A DNA stretch of 64,000 bases from Amblyomma americanum (GCF_052857255.1 NC_135500.1:166342683-166406682), one strand, 5' to 3'; shown: positions 36,111-48,281, counted from the stretch's first letter. Numbers and translations: made by a program. Notes: generated by a model not told the origin, from the letters alone.

Positions 36111-37202
36111 CTTGGCGCGCATTTGTTTTGGCTCTTCCTATCAACCAGGGGGATTTCGGGATTCTCCACTCGTTATGCCGCCTACACCGTCCTGGCATTC
36201 CGGAAAGGAAGTAGAAAAGCACGGAACCTCGACTATCGAATCTTCATTATTCCTGGAACGTGACTGCTGCTTCGCATTCTGCGCTTCTTTCTAGTTCTTT
36301 GATGTCTGTGATTCACTGTAAACTGCTTGCTGCATAGGCAGCGTAGGCGTCAAGATTAGTGCAGCCTCGAATGTGTCAAGAAAGCAACGAAAATTTGCGC
36401 CTTAAGCTTGGCCTGCTTTCGTAGTTGGCAACGACGCGCACAGTTGCCAACGAAAAGGTGGTAATAAAAAGGCAAACCAGAGCTATCCCATTTTTTTGCC
36501 TTGGAATACAGAGACAGTATTCGACAAAAAAATCCCCGTTCTGCCGAAAGGCTGAGCTGTATATTCAGAACAATCAGGGAACTGTGTGTGTGGTATCATC
36601 CATATAAAAAAAAGGAAGTCAAAGTATCTACTGTAGGCTGTAGCGAGCACTGAATGGAGGGCACATGAAGATTTAGAGAACTCATTGAGCCGAACGGCCC
36701 CAAAGCCTGAAACCCTAAGACGTGTCTAGTCTCTCTCTTTTTCGTTTCTTGCTGTCATATCGACTAACCCAGTTCAGGTAAATTATATATTGGTGGACAC
36801 GTTGCTGATGCATAGCTGTCACAACAGTGCTACCACCATTGACTGCCGGTCTAACGGTAGTACTGAAGTTAACATCAGCCCACATGCATAGTTACAAAGT
36901 CACGTAACAAATATTAACAAAATACTGCAAGCAGAAATTGAACAAAAAATGCTAACGAAATAAAAACCTTCGCAGTAAACTGTACTGCATACTTGTTAAG
37001 CCAAAAAAAATCGCTGTTCGTTAGAACTGTCATTCGTTCTGCTAGCTTAGCAAATAATTTTTGCGTTATTAAGCTTCCTTTTGTCTACACTGCCCCTTCC
37101 TAACCAAAACTACAATGCATTTATAGACCAATAGAAATGCATGCAAACTCAGACAAACATGTTGTAAAATAGCGGCACTTGACTTGACGTTTAATTAACT
37201 AA

Positions 37203-40095
37203 GCACTTATTCTTTTATTTCAGCATAAGACGAAACACAGAGCATGATGCTGGGACAGACGCTAAAGGCTGGTGGTGCCTGATGAAGCCTCTGACCCTAA
37301 AGAGTCCAAAGCGGTACAGATACAATACAAATCTTAGAACAAAATAATAAAGTGTGCCTCCTCCAATCACAAAAGAAAAAAACGCAACATTTGACACTAG
37401 TACTTAAACGAATTGCATATACTGTTGCACACAAATGACACATAACAAATCACACATAATAGGACGCTACGCAAATTACAGGAATAAATTAGCACAAATA
37501 GTTGTTGTACAAAATCATACAAAAACATATAATTCTCAGTGAAACTGAATAATATTGCTTGAAATAACACAAAAGCAAGATAAGAGCAATTTATAGAGTC
37601 ATTTTGTGTTATGCAAAGTTTTATGTTCTTTTATGAGACGACAGCAAAACATGAAAACCACTGTTCAATTATGGCTATACTTAAATGGGCAACATAACAA
37701 TAGCTCCATAAGTTGGCGTTTTTACGCTTTTAATTTGGATTCAAAGTTTAGCTTACCTTAAAATTTGCTTAAGATCGCAAGTATTTGAAACGCCATTGCT
37801 TGCCTTCCATAATTTGTTCGGATTTTTGGTGTTCGGTGTTTTCGGTGCCTCCAAAAGTATTCAGCGTTTTCGGAGTCAATAATTCCGTGCAGTTTCTTCT
37901 GATGTATTACTTGCAGTTATTTTATATAATATAACTGACCTGCCTTTAGGTTGCCGTGTTTCTTAAACAGAGGAGTGGTTCTTAAGTCCTGGGCATTGCC
38001 ACGATAAGATTCAAAGCAGCACAAGATTTTCTTCTGCGAAGTAATAAGCTTAGTATAATTGTATTGTATAGTAGTGCCCCAAACCATTAGGCCGTAAGCT
38101 AATTGGGAATAAAAAGTGAATATTGTTCTTTTTTAGTCAGAGAGGTATGAGCGAAGATATTCTGTAAAGACATCCAACTGCGCCGGCAAGTTCTGCACTT
38201 ACGTATCTTGCGTGTAATGACCAGTTCAGGTCTTCCTGAAACCAAACCCCAAGAAACTTTTGTGTCTTAACTTGTCTTATAAAGGTGTTCTCAAGTTTCA
38301 CGTTAAGTTGGCGGTGTAGAAGCTTCTTGGCAGGACGAAATATGACATAAGTTGTTTTCGAGGAGTTTAATCTTAACTTGTTTCTGCTTAACCAGTTTGA
38401 AAGATGCACAAGGTAGTCATTTACAGAATATTCCAGTGTCAATAGGTTATGCGAAGAGAAGAAGACGTTGGTATCATCAGCATACATTATGGTTTGAGCA
38501 GAACTATCTATTTTGACAATGCCATTGATATAAACAAGAAATAGTAATGGGCCCAATATTGATCCTTGTGGTACTCCTTGTTTTAGCTTCGCGAGTGTTG
38601 ATACTTCATCATTCATTTTCACCAACTGATAACGATCATTCACATAGGTATTTAGAAGATCTAGTATAATACCTCGGACACCGTATCTTGATAATTTGTT
38701 GAGTAATAAATCGAAATGTATGGAATCAAAACTTTCTGAATGTCTAAAAACAACCCAAGTTTATACTTTCTAGATTCCATGTTTTCAAATATTCTGTCTT
38801 TAATGTGCACGAGAGCGTGTTCTGTCGACCGATGCTTGCGAAAGCCATATTGACATTGAGTTATCACCTGATGCTTTCCAAAAAATGAAACTAGTCTCTC
38901 GTGAATGACGCTTTCAAATTTTTCGATATTACAGGAAGTACTGAAATTGGTCGGTAGTTAGATGAAGAATTTGTATATCCACCTTTGAATATTGTAGTGA
39001 CTTTGGCAATTTTTAATTGCTTAAGAGATACGCCTGTTGTTAGAGTGGGGTTTAAAATATGTGACAGAGAACTTCTTATATCTAGGGCGATATTAATTTT
39101 ATTTCATTTGTACGAAGTTCATCAACGCCTGGAGATATATTATTTTTAAGCTTGCCGATTGTACTTGAAATTTCACTTGGATCAGTAGGCCTCAGGAAAA
39201 GGGAGTGACTCAATATTGTGTCCACTGGCATACTTTCGTCGCGGACAATTGCAGTCGTGATATTGTAGGAGCCAGCATACACAAAATGTGCGTTCATTGC
39301 TACAGCTAGCCGCTAACCATTGAGTGTTTTACCATCGACTAGGAGCGGCGTAATCCTTTCCGTAGCTTTTCTTCTTGAAGTGAGAGAGTTTACAACCTCC
39401 CATATTTGTCGCTGATTATTATATATGCTCTCGAAAAGAACGTGGTAGTAGTACTGTTTTGCTTTTCTTGAATCGGTCGTTAGAGCATTCCGGTACTTCT
39501 TAATCTCTGTCAATGCATTTAGATCTCGTGAATGAATAAAATTATGGAACAAATTATATTTTATTTTGATACGGTGATAAATCTCAAAATTAACCCAAGG
39601 TTTCTTGCGTATGAAGCGCATAGTAAAGAAAAGAATTTCTCGTAAGCGCTGTCTGCATTCTCCTCATTGTATACCTCACTCCAGTCAATCAGACTGAGCA
39701 AGTGGAAAAATTCTTTTTCACTTTCAAGATTTATGGCTCGCCTACCTTCTCCTTTGTTATTGCGCTTGTCATAGCGCTTTGTAATTGAAAACCGCAGAAA
39801 AACTGGCAGACGATCGCTAAGATCACACAAAAATATTTCGCTGCTGACGCCTTGTGGACTGCAGTTTGTTATACGAACATCCAAAACAGTGGCAGTCTGT
39901 TATGTAAGTCTTGCTGGTTTACTTACATGGTTTGCGAAGCCATACGTAGATAACAGTGTCTAAAAATTTTCTGCGTAAGGATCATTGGAACTTAATCAAT
40001 ATTGATGTCCCCCATAATAATGCAAGATGCGTTTGAAAAGACAGGGGAAGCCAACAGTCAGTCCACGAACCCAGAAATTTAAAGGGGCCACAACT
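37203..40095 (-). mobile_element. 5'-truncated non-LTR retrotransposon (LINE)
   Basis: About 2.9 kb on the minus strand. It begins inside an APE-type endonuclease domain near 40095, passes through a reverse transcriptase, a C-terminal tail to about 37730 and a 3' untranslated region. The last of these ends with GAAATAAAAGAATAA at about 37203-37220. Domain order (endonuclease, then reverse transcriptase) and motif style point to the Jockey/CR1/L2 group; the exact clade cannot be set without a tree. Frameshifts and a few stops make it inactive, but long stretches still read, so it is moderately young. Truncation at the 5' end is the usual product of target-primed reverse transcription. Confidence 0.85.
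37730..40095 (-). pseudogene. LINE ORF2: endonuclease and reverse transcriptase, disrupted
   Basis: In order on the minus strand: SCIIMGDINID (about 40000; EEP motif), GFANHVSK and VLDVRITN, SDRLPVFLRF (about 39815; SDHxPV-type catalytic His replaced by Arg), KKPWVNFEI, LKNNISPGVDEL, AKVTTIFKGG and NYRPISVLPV, QYGFRKHRSTEHALVHIKD, FLDIQK, LKQGVPQGSILGPLLFLVYI, YADDTNVFFSS (catalytic YADD intact), LNSSKTTYVIF and FLGVWFQEDLNWSLH. The frame then runs on as KKILCCFE, TTPLFKKHGNL and YYIK. At least four frame breaks (near 39610, 39300, 38930 and 38730) and stops (near 40060, 39990 and 39900) disrupt it. It would have supplied nicking and reverse transcription for the element. Confidence 0.85.
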
Positions 40096-41035
40096 AAAAA
40101 AAATGTAACAGCTGGTGCACCTTGTAATCAACTCTCACAGAAAAAAAGGAAACTTTAGCCCTGTTTTAACATTTGTGAGAGAAGTTTACATCAAAGGCAT
40201 GCATAAAACAGAGGGAGCTAAATTCGTTTTCAGACCATACCTTTCGCGAACGGAGTGCCGACCCTATTGACAGGAAAAAAGCAAAGTCAACTCGAGCTCT
40301 TTGTATGGCTTCCAGTGAAAAGGTGATGCTTTTAAGAAAAACCAGTCAAGTCCGGCTTTAGGAGCACACGGAGTTCAAACACAATTTGCCGTCATTGTGT
40401 TGAGGTAGCAATGTTCTTAGTTTGTCTTCCTATTCGCCTGCCTTTTAACGCCCCTCGAAAAAGGCCCGCAGACATAGCGAAGTTCTAAAGAGGTTTTCAC
40501 TAGAAACGAAAACAAAGGATAGCAGAGTAAAAAAGAAAAAAAAACGGTGCCAATATAAATGAGTTTGGAGAGCTTAGCGTTCGCCGTTCGTTCTGTATTC
40601 ACCAGACACGCAGGTCCCAGGGAGGCTTTCTCCCTTTGGAGTTCAGCTTCATTCCGTGCTTTAGGCCGCAGACATGTCGGAGCGTCAATGCTGCCTCGAC
40701 TCCCGAGGTTCGGGTGTGCGAAATTTTAATGCCTCCAACACGGGACTTTTTGGCCGTTGTTGTTTTCTAATTCTTGTTTGGCTTCGTTCTGTTAGGAATT
40801 CGAGTTTCAAATATCTTTTACAAGAACCTTGTTAAGAAAAATGCTGGGGTTCTACACACTGGAAGGGCTTGATTGTGTTTTTTTTTTACGTCTGTAGAGA
40901 ACGCAGGATCCTATCATGAACGAGCACAGTGCCGATCGATCGATTCTATCGCGAATAAAAGAAACTTCCCGGCAAGTTACTCGCGTTAAGCGCGAGTTAG
41001 GGACGATTTCTCGGAGCTGGTGAAAGCGTCCGAAA
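40096..41035. other. Non-coding stretch
   Basis: No recognised gene. The sequence just beyond the LINE's truncated 5' end (40096 onward) shows no target-site copy that I could identify. It is A-rich with short open frames only. Confidence 0.5.
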
Positions 41036-41222
41036 AAGTCAATCAATCAATCAATTAATGGATCAATAAACCATCCAACCAACCAATCAATCAATCTGAT
41101 TGATTGGTTGATTGAGTGATTGCTAAATCAATTCATTAATTCGTTCAGTCAATCAGTCACTCAACCAATTGTCGTTCAATAAATCAATGAATGGATCAAT
41201 CGATTAATCAATAAAGCAATCA
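41036..41222. repeat. Degenerate (AATC)n / (GATT)n microsatellite with inversion
   Basis: TCAATCAATCAATC units run to about 41095, then the complement GATTGATTGGTTGATTGAG appears, followed by further CAAT-type units to 41222. The inverted halves give the tract a cruciform-capable centre near 41098. Many units are mutated (TTAATGG, CCAACC), so the tract is old. Confidence 0.85.
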
Positions 41223-43569
41223 GTTGCTAAGGATACCTGTTTTCAGCATTTTTAGACAAAAAAAAGCGCGTGAAAAATTCGAAACTTGGATATAGGGGAG
41301 GAAAGGGTATGCGTAGAAATGCTCTTTTGCTGTCCGTATTGATAGGAAGGTGCGCTAGCTTTGAATGTACACCAGATGTAAGAACACTACATGACATTTA
41401 AGTTATATGCGTATTCTTACACTTGCGCGGAGTGCTCAGTCTTTAACGCAACGCATCATGGTTGCGAACAAAACAACCACAGCGCATAATTGCGGCCGGA
41501 TGCACATGGCTACCTCTCCCAACATCCTGAAGTTGATTAGAGGAGATGAGCTGTTAACTTGTTTTACGGGTACGTTTACTCCGTTTCCTAAAAAGTGATA
41601 AGCATTGGCTTAGAGCAGGTACTTCCAGTTATAACGTAGAGAAATAATGTGACAAATTCAATCTCTCAGCCTAAGCTCGCACGAAGAACGTTTTCCTTGG
41701 TGCGAGAACTCTAAGTTTGTAACAGCTGCTCTTCGAAATCATTCGACTCTAGCTTCCAGCTTCAGATTAACTGTCGTTTGCGGCCTAAAAGGGACACTGA
41801 GGCCAACTCCAGCCAATTAATGTCCTTGGTAAAATCGATTTTACTCTCTTTCTTCGCTTACCGATGTTGGTTCAGCAGCAAAGAGCGCATAGGCGCATTT
41901 ATCGCTGAAGAAATCCTAATAAGAAATACGCAGCCAATCCTTTTGCTGAGTGAAACAAATTTATCCACAGACGAGAGGCAAAGCAATGATAAAGGTGTGA
42001 CGGTGACATCCGGCCTTGCAGTGCTTAGACTTCCTAATATATTATTGACTTGCGTTTCAATGTTTTGAGCTACTGGTAATTTTCAGCTTTTCAATTTGAG
42101 CGTGCTCGAAAAAAATTCAATCCTAAGGAAGAATTTTGTGGCGATGTTTGAGTTACGTATTTAGTGCAACAATTCCTTTCATAATTGAAAAGCGCTGCAT
42201 ATTTTCCGCCATAGAGTCCTCATCGTTAGCATAAGGTAATAACACCCGCGGTGTTTTGCGGTCAGATCTTGGTGAGTACTTCGCAGCTTGAATTGAGCTA
42301 CAGCATCGAGCCATTACGCTTGACGCCATCAAGCAACTATGAAAATCACTATGACAATGGTTGTACCGCATTATTTGCTCCGGTGTCGGCTGCTTAGCAT
42401 TTTAGCGCCAATTCAGTTTTACAGCGTACTATTCTTTCACTGTCAGCGTTCCCACTTAAAGAAACGACGCATTTTTCGTTTTATGCGGAGCCCTTTCGGC
42501 AACTCTTTGCCATTCTCTTGAAAGAACGAAACTGTCCTTTTTCGGCGTTCGTTCTTCGGATCCATTTGAGCTTAGACGGAGCTTGGCAACTCCAGATCTC
42601 CGGAGGGATTCCGTAGGTGCTGCTCTGGTGTATCACTGATGCCGAGACGCGAATTCGTTCTTCGTAAATATTTTTTTCGTTGTACCTCTGAATTTAGAAC
42701 ATGGAACAGAAGAGTGCGCACATAAGGAAAAAAAATAAAAGTGAAGTGATGAAACATCCCGCTGCTTAAAGCTGTTAGCTCTAGCTCTTGAATTAAACAT
42801 TGCCAGCTGTGACCGGGCACCGCTGCCTCTCAATACTTTCTTTTCGCTGATCTAGCGAAGCATCAGCGAGTGGCGTTGTACTCTTCAGGCTCTAAAGGCT
42901 GGTTGCTACGACATTTGCTGGGCGTTTCGGAGCATGTTTCAAATGCAAAAGAAGTGTCCTTGAGTGTCTTGTCAAAAACATGTCGTAACAATATAATAGC
43001 CAAAATAAACACCTTTGTTCGTCATCCCGTACATTTCGCAGTTTGCCCTTGTAGCGAGACGGGATGCGAGTTAAATGCCACTTTAGTAACTTGAAGACCT
43101 TCAATTTAGTTTCCTATCAGCAACTTTGTTTCTGTTAATTTCTACTCGCCATAACCAACTGTTTTTATTGCTGTTTTAAATAACGAAACTAAAATGAGAT
43201 TTACACGTACGGGGTGGCGTAGGTCGGTGACGAGCATATTTTACTGAATATTAACTCAGAATATAACAGAAGGCATGCTTTAACTTTAAAGGTATAGGGT
43301 TTTGTTTTGTGCGAAAAAAAACGCACTTTACGTGCATTGCTACTGCATTGTTCTAGAATAACTAATTCCTAACTTTTGACATCACAATCACTCTGATACC
43401 ACATTCGAGAGTGAAAAGGTACAAAAATACTACCATGATAGTATGCTCGACAGTTCCACTCTGCAAATCACAGCGGGTACCCTCTCAATGTCATACATGG
43501 CATGTTTGAGCTTACAATTATACTAATAGTAAACTGCTAGACACGTCTGAACAAAACCTTCATAATTTA
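41223..43569. other. Non-coding stretch
   Basis: No gene, RNA or repeat recognised. Short open frames of 60-96 codons carry no motif. A convergent pair of frames at 42870-43104 overlaps on opposite strands and neither can be favoured. Confidence 0.5.
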
Positions 43570-43577
43570 AAAATCTC

Positions 43578-43610
43578 GATGTTTTGGAGCCTGATTGGCT
43601 CCTTCTGCAG
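43578..43610 (-). ncRNA. Decayed hammerhead-ribozyme-like core, Penelope type
   Basis: On the minus strand the order is CTGCAGA, stem GGAGCC, loop AATCA, stem GGCTCC, AAAAC, ATC. The hammerhead core is CTGANGA, stem II, GAAA-C, then GTC at the cleavage site. Three positions differ: A to C in the first block, GAAAC to AAAAC, and GTC to ATC. The last two each turn a CpG into CpA, the commonest decay in repeats. Penelope-like elements carry such minimal ribozymes in their terminal repeats. The 200 bp upstream may be the rest of that terminal repeat. Activity is not expected. A chance GC hairpin is the alternative. Confidence 0.5.
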
Positions 43611-44572
43611 GGATGTCAGAGGGTTGTTCGCTTGCGTTTTTAAATGCATGGTGAGGAGGAAAGAAGCAGTGTAGCGTTGCGAAGGTTGCGGGAAGGGGTG
43701 AGAGCATCGACACTGAAGTACATGGGGCATATAGAACATGATGACGGGCTGTGTTGAGACGGCCGCTGGCGTCTTTTCTTCTTCTATGAGCAGCGGAGCG
43801 AACTCCCTGTCCGTACACAGTGGACAGGTTGCCCCATGTGCGGTTTACATGTTCGGAGTGGTTTGGAGGGGGCTGTCAGGAGCGAACCCTCCTGTCACCT
43901 CTGGAAAAGGAGCCGAGCCGGCTTTCAATTATAAAATATTTGTTTGAATATGTACAGCAGTGTACGATATGATGTCACACAAAATTAGGCAGAAAAGTTC
44001 GTCGGAAGGTTGGGTTTTAATAGTAGAGATGTACTGTGCCTCCACGACTTCTACATCGTCCTATTAAAGGTGCGAAACGTGCACAAAAGGGAAAATTCAC
44101 ACTACAGGAAAGAAAACGCGTGTTCCCTCTAGGTGTGCACGCACGGCATAGCAAAAATTGAGCCAATAATTTGAAAATAATCATAAGCTCTGTACGTTCT
44201 GCGTTTTAAATTTCGACACTGTACAGTGGGGAGGCACAGAAGAGAGTATATGTATAGCTTGCACAATGTTGTTGCTGTCATTTGAAGAAGCCAGTGAGCA
44301 TATTGAATTAATTTATCTTATTTGCTTGAAATAAATAAAAATCTTTTGAAACAGCTACTGAAGAAGTTTTACTCTGAAGGTTGCTGAATGCCACAAGAAA
44401 CCTCGAAGGACCTGTGTTTGTCGAACCAGCATTTTTCTCACATTTTTATGCTCTGAAGAAGGGTGGAAAAACGAGAGAATGACATTTACGTTTCCAGTGT
44501 GCGCAGAATGTTCAAAACGAGCTTATGCGGGGCTTGCGTTTTGGAGTTCACGTAGTTCGGTTCACAAAGAAT
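43611..44572. other. Probable repeat flank and non-coding DNA
   Basis: 43611-43900 is GC-richer and contains CTGTCAGGAGCGAACCCTCC and CAGTGGACAGG, which may belong to the element carrying the hammerhead-like core. No reverse transcriptase or endonuclease motif is present. 43900-44572 is AT-rich without recognisable content. Confidence 0.4.
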
Positions 44573-44690
44573 CCGCATCATCACCATCACTGCATCACTA
44601 CATGCCAAAGGCCTCTCCCATGTCTCTCCAATTAACTATGTCATTTGCCAGCTGCGGCCACCATATCGCCGCCAACTTTCGCAATTAAGG
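44573..44690 (-). mobile_element. LINE 3' end, minus strand
   Basis: Read on the minus strand, the fragment encodes LRKLAAIWWPQLANDIVNWR then DMGEAFGM and a TAG, followed by a GATG-rich tail to 44573. It is the extreme C-terminus and tail of a LINE ORF2 whose other copy is at 45186-45345 (shared PQLA-D-VNWRD and AFAL/AFGM). All upstream domains are missing, as expected for a very short 5'-truncated insertion. Confidence 0.75.
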
Positions 44691-45185
44691 TAACGTAACT
44701 AAAAGATATGCCCTTATTGTTCTGATGTGCACTTGAGTAACATGCATGCTCTGAAAGTTCATTGTCAGCTGTAACAAACTCCTTGTTTCAGCACGAATTT
44801 GAAAATGCTATCATGTACTCAAGCTAACTTACGATATTACTAAGTTTCCCCTGTTGCGACAAGTGCAAGTTAAAAAAATAGCCTGCGTTAACGTAACACT
44901 AGACACTTTGATTTGAACATCTACTTCACAAGCCAATCTACAGTTTGCTTTTGAATGGCAATTTAAAAAACGGGGTAAGCACATAACCACGTGATTAATT
45001 TATTCACCAATACATGTTGCAGAAATGCTAGTAATTAGGAATTTTTATTAGTGATGAAATATTCCGTTTTATACTGAGCGCATATGTGTTGCGATAAAAT
45101 ATATTTTCTTCAGTACGTGTTTCATTCGTGTGTTGGTCCTTAAGGGTCACAGAGTAGATTTCAAGGAAAGGAAATCGTACCAGGG
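44691..45185. other. AT-rich spacer between two LINE tails
   Basis: About 500 bp of AT-rich DNA between oppositely oriented LINE 3' ends. No coding motif, RNA gene or inverted arm is recognised. Confidence 0.5.
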
Positions 45186-45345
45186 AACGGCAGAAATTGA
45201 AGTGGCCGGACGAGATCTGGAAATTTGCGGGGATATGGAGGCCGCAGCTGGCACAGGACAGGGTTAATTGGAGAGATGTGAGGGGGGCCTTTGCCCTGCA
45301 GTCGCCGTAGTTAGGATGATGATGATAATGATGATGATGACGTGT
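45186..45345 (+). mobile_element. LINE 3' end with GAT-rich tail, plus strand
   Basis: The frame beginning with WPDEIWKFAGIWRPQLAQDR continues VNWRDVRGAFALQSP to TAG at 45307-45309, followed by a tail of (GAT)n and (GATAAT) units to about 45343. This is the last 35 or so residues of a LINE ORF2 with its simple-repeat 3' tail. It matches the minus-strand copy at 44573-44690 in sequence and in tail type. No reverse transcriptase remains. Confidence 0.8.
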
Positions 45346-46959
45346 TTGACTTTACACACAGTTTTATTCTTTCCGTGGAATAAATGATGGAGAAGACACG
45401 CAAATAAAAATTTATTATGATCTAAGAATTATTCATAACAGTTGGCCGCATTGATCTTGGCAACATAAACAGACCTTTTTCTCCGCGTTCTTTCACGAAA
45501 ATATCATGGTAGAAGACGGCAGGTTCAAATATGTAACTGGTTTTAAACCATATATTCATACGCTTAGGAAAGGTCACATATTATTCATTTACTTAATTAC
45601 ACGTACGGTCAGCGCAAGCGCTCTGAGTGGAGTTAACCATCGCAGCACATATATATACCGGCAAGTTATGATAAAGATTACACGTCCAGCTTACGCATAT
45701 GAATATGCGTTGTGCTGGCTTGGCAGGCGAGCCTTGCGTCTGGCAGTTTAAAAGGGTTGGTGAGTCATGAATATAGCCTGTACATTCTGCTCTCTGAATA
45801 AGCTCCTTTTGTTTAACGGGGCGGGATCGAGAGCCGCACGGTGGTCGTATTAGGCCGATAGCCGGTGCTGCAGCCTTCAAAGAGCGCAGTGCAACCCGTT
45901 TATCTATAGATCCCAGGCTTTATTATCCATGCGTGCGATGATGCGAAAAACCCGCTTTCTTGTATCCTTTATTCAATTTTTCCAGAAACATAAAGCTGTC
46001 TTCCTTTCTTCTCCGTTCATCAGCGCGCTCAAAATTTATTGACTCCAGTAAGGCTTCCGATGAGCTAGTGCCGCGGTGGTATGGTGAAACAGGCTTATAT
46101 ATTATGCATATTTTATGAAGGCAACGCGTCCTTACCGCATTTGTCACGCGGCCAAGGTTATTGCAGCACACATCAGAAGCTCAATCCAGGGTGCCACCTT
46201 AGCGACTGGCATGAAAGGGTTTTCAAGCATGTTGACAATTCTGCAGTCTTCGAGGACATCTACTTACTCCATTCGAATGCGCCACGTTCGGACACTAGCC
46301 TAGAAGACGAATCGAGGGCTCCTGTAATTATGCCTTGTGAATGGTCGGCAAGACTTGCGTACAGTCGTGTTGACATGTGCAGGCAAAAGGAAGCGCATAG
46401 TTGCGCAATTGCTTGAGGTAATTGCTGGTCGGATCAGAATTTGTGGTGAGTCGATGCATTGACTTCGCGTACGAGATTGGTATCAAAAATATTAGGAGAA
46501 ACTCTGAAGAAGGGTGTCTCCAATGCGCTGAACCAAATTAAGGAAAAAGAACTGCGTCGTTATGTTTGCAATAGAGAAGCCGATTTTATAATTTGCTGGG
46601 AGCTTGAAAGAACAAACTGCTAATATTGCCATTATTTCAAATTATGGACAAAAATAAACCAAGATGTGACAACCTTAGCATTGAATGTTAGTAGACCCGG
46701 TGAGTTCACGTCTGTCAAGTCTAGTAGTGTGATTAATTACGTCAATAAGTATTCCTTCATAGACAGCAACAATTATTCAAATGCTCTTGCGTTCATTTCT
46801 AATTCACCTCCCTCAGTTTCCCTGCTTCGTCTTACTTTTCCATTGGTGAAAAACAACATCTGCGGTACTTCCTTGCACCACCATGCTACTGCATTCGCCT
46901 TGTTCCATACTCGGTTACCGGCAGCTCAGACAACATTGAAGGCGGCATCAATCACGTAT
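45346..46959. other. Non-coding stretch
   Basis: AT-rich to balanced DNA with no recognised gene. A 192-codon open frame (46666-47244) begins here and runs into the GC-rich island. Its first half is Ser/Asn-rich and its second half Arg/Ser-rich, with no domain. One frame of that length is expected by chance in a window of this size. Confidence 0.45.
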
Positions 46960-47660
46960 AGGAACAAAGCCGATGGTGCACCCGCACGCAACCGTACCCA
47001 ATCGCCGCCGAGAAAATCAAAACGCGACAGTAACCTCAGACATGTTTCTCCCTCGTGTAGCTCCTACAGCGGCCAAATGGAATGTGAGCGCGAGCTTCAG
47101 ACTGAACACGTTATCACGCTCGCATCGTATTCCCCGCGGCGTCCCCTCTTCTCTATTCGCGAGCACACTGCGAGCGAAACACGTGGAGCGGATCTCAGTC
47201 GCTCCTGCACTGACGCGAAAGCGAATCTCACTTCGTTGTGCTGAATGCATAGAGTGCCACCGCCATGGCTGCTGCGGGCATCCATTCCCCGCGAGCAAGG
47301 ATGGCGCAAGCGGAACTACCTTTCTTCGCTCTTCCCTACCTACACACATCGGTGCATCGACTCGTTCGGGAATACACGCCTTTGGCTTCGATGCGGCAGG
47401 CTCGCGTCCAAGCAAACGTCGGTGAATGCAGGGGGAGCGTGTCGAGTGAGAGGAAGAGGGAAGAAGAAGCGTTCGCACCAAATCTCGTTCCTGCTTGCAA
47501 GCGGGGTGCCCATTGTTGTGGCCAATTTCAGTGCGCCCTTTTCTTCGTGCAACGCCCCCGTCCCCAAACCACTTCTGCCATTATTTTTGTGTTCGTGTGT
47601 CTGCTTCATTTTTTTCCTATCTTCCCCTATCTTCCCTTTCCCTAGCCTATAGGCGCATGC
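46960..47660 (+). other. GC-rich island with a strong-context ATG
   Basis: This CpG-rich block contains GCCACCGCCATGG at about 47256-47268, a near-perfect animal Kozak sequence. It opens a 126-codon frame (47265-47645) starting MAAAGIHSPRARMAQAEL and ending in a Phe/Pro-rich tail read from CT-rich DNA. Other frames are also open over much of the block on both strands. No domain is visible. A first exon truncated by a splice site inside the frame is conceivable, but no convincing donor stands out. Composition-driven openness is the simplest reading. Confidence 0.3.
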
Positions 47661-48281
47661 TCTTCACAATGGCGGTCCTCGCAGCAGCTTGGCTTGGTTG
47701 TCTATTTTGGGGGTCTTTTGTGCAGCGGCATTTCCGCTTTGCGAGCTGGTTCGCCGCTGTTGCAGTTTCTAGTCAACTCCGGGAGCTTCGAAGCAGGCTA
47801 TCTCAGACTTGCGTACTACTAGAACGGCAAGTTCTTGTAGTTAGAAAAAATCGGATGATATTTCTACTATAACCCTATCTTCACACACCTTATGAAGTCC
47901 TTTGGTATAATACCTTATTCGGTTCTATTTAACTGTTTTTATTCTCTCCCGTGAAGGAAAGAGAAGATGCTCGATTGCCTTGAAAGCGCAGTTTCCTTTT
48001 TGTTTTGAATTATCATGGAGTATCAAGAACAGCCGTATTTCATTTAATTGGTTCAAACTCTTGCAGGATATAGGGCTTCCACATGCACTCGCAACCTGTT
48101 ATGAACCTGACGTGTGGAAACGGCACAACGAGGGTTGAGCTCGAGAAGATCGGAAATTATTATCTTAACTTGTGCATATTACGCTTACGCGAAAGCAGTA
48201 CACTCCGCTTACGTCTCTGGTGTGGTTTGGTTAGTGTTAAAGTTAGCATAGGCGATGAATCGGAGTTCGAGATTTGATTAA
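47661..48281. other. Non-coding stretch
   Basis: No recognised coding region or repeat. The start is CT-rich, grading into AT-rich DNA before the minus-strand frame that ends at 48282. Confidence 0.45.

Noticed and set aside
44479..44688. Plus-strand 69-codon frame
   Set aside because: It is the antisense reading of the minus-strand LINE 3' end at 44573-44690.
46666..47244. 192-codon open frame on the plus strand, the longest in the window
   Set aside because: One frame of this length is expected by chance in 128 kb of strand; it joins an AT-rich half to a GC-rich half and has no motif.
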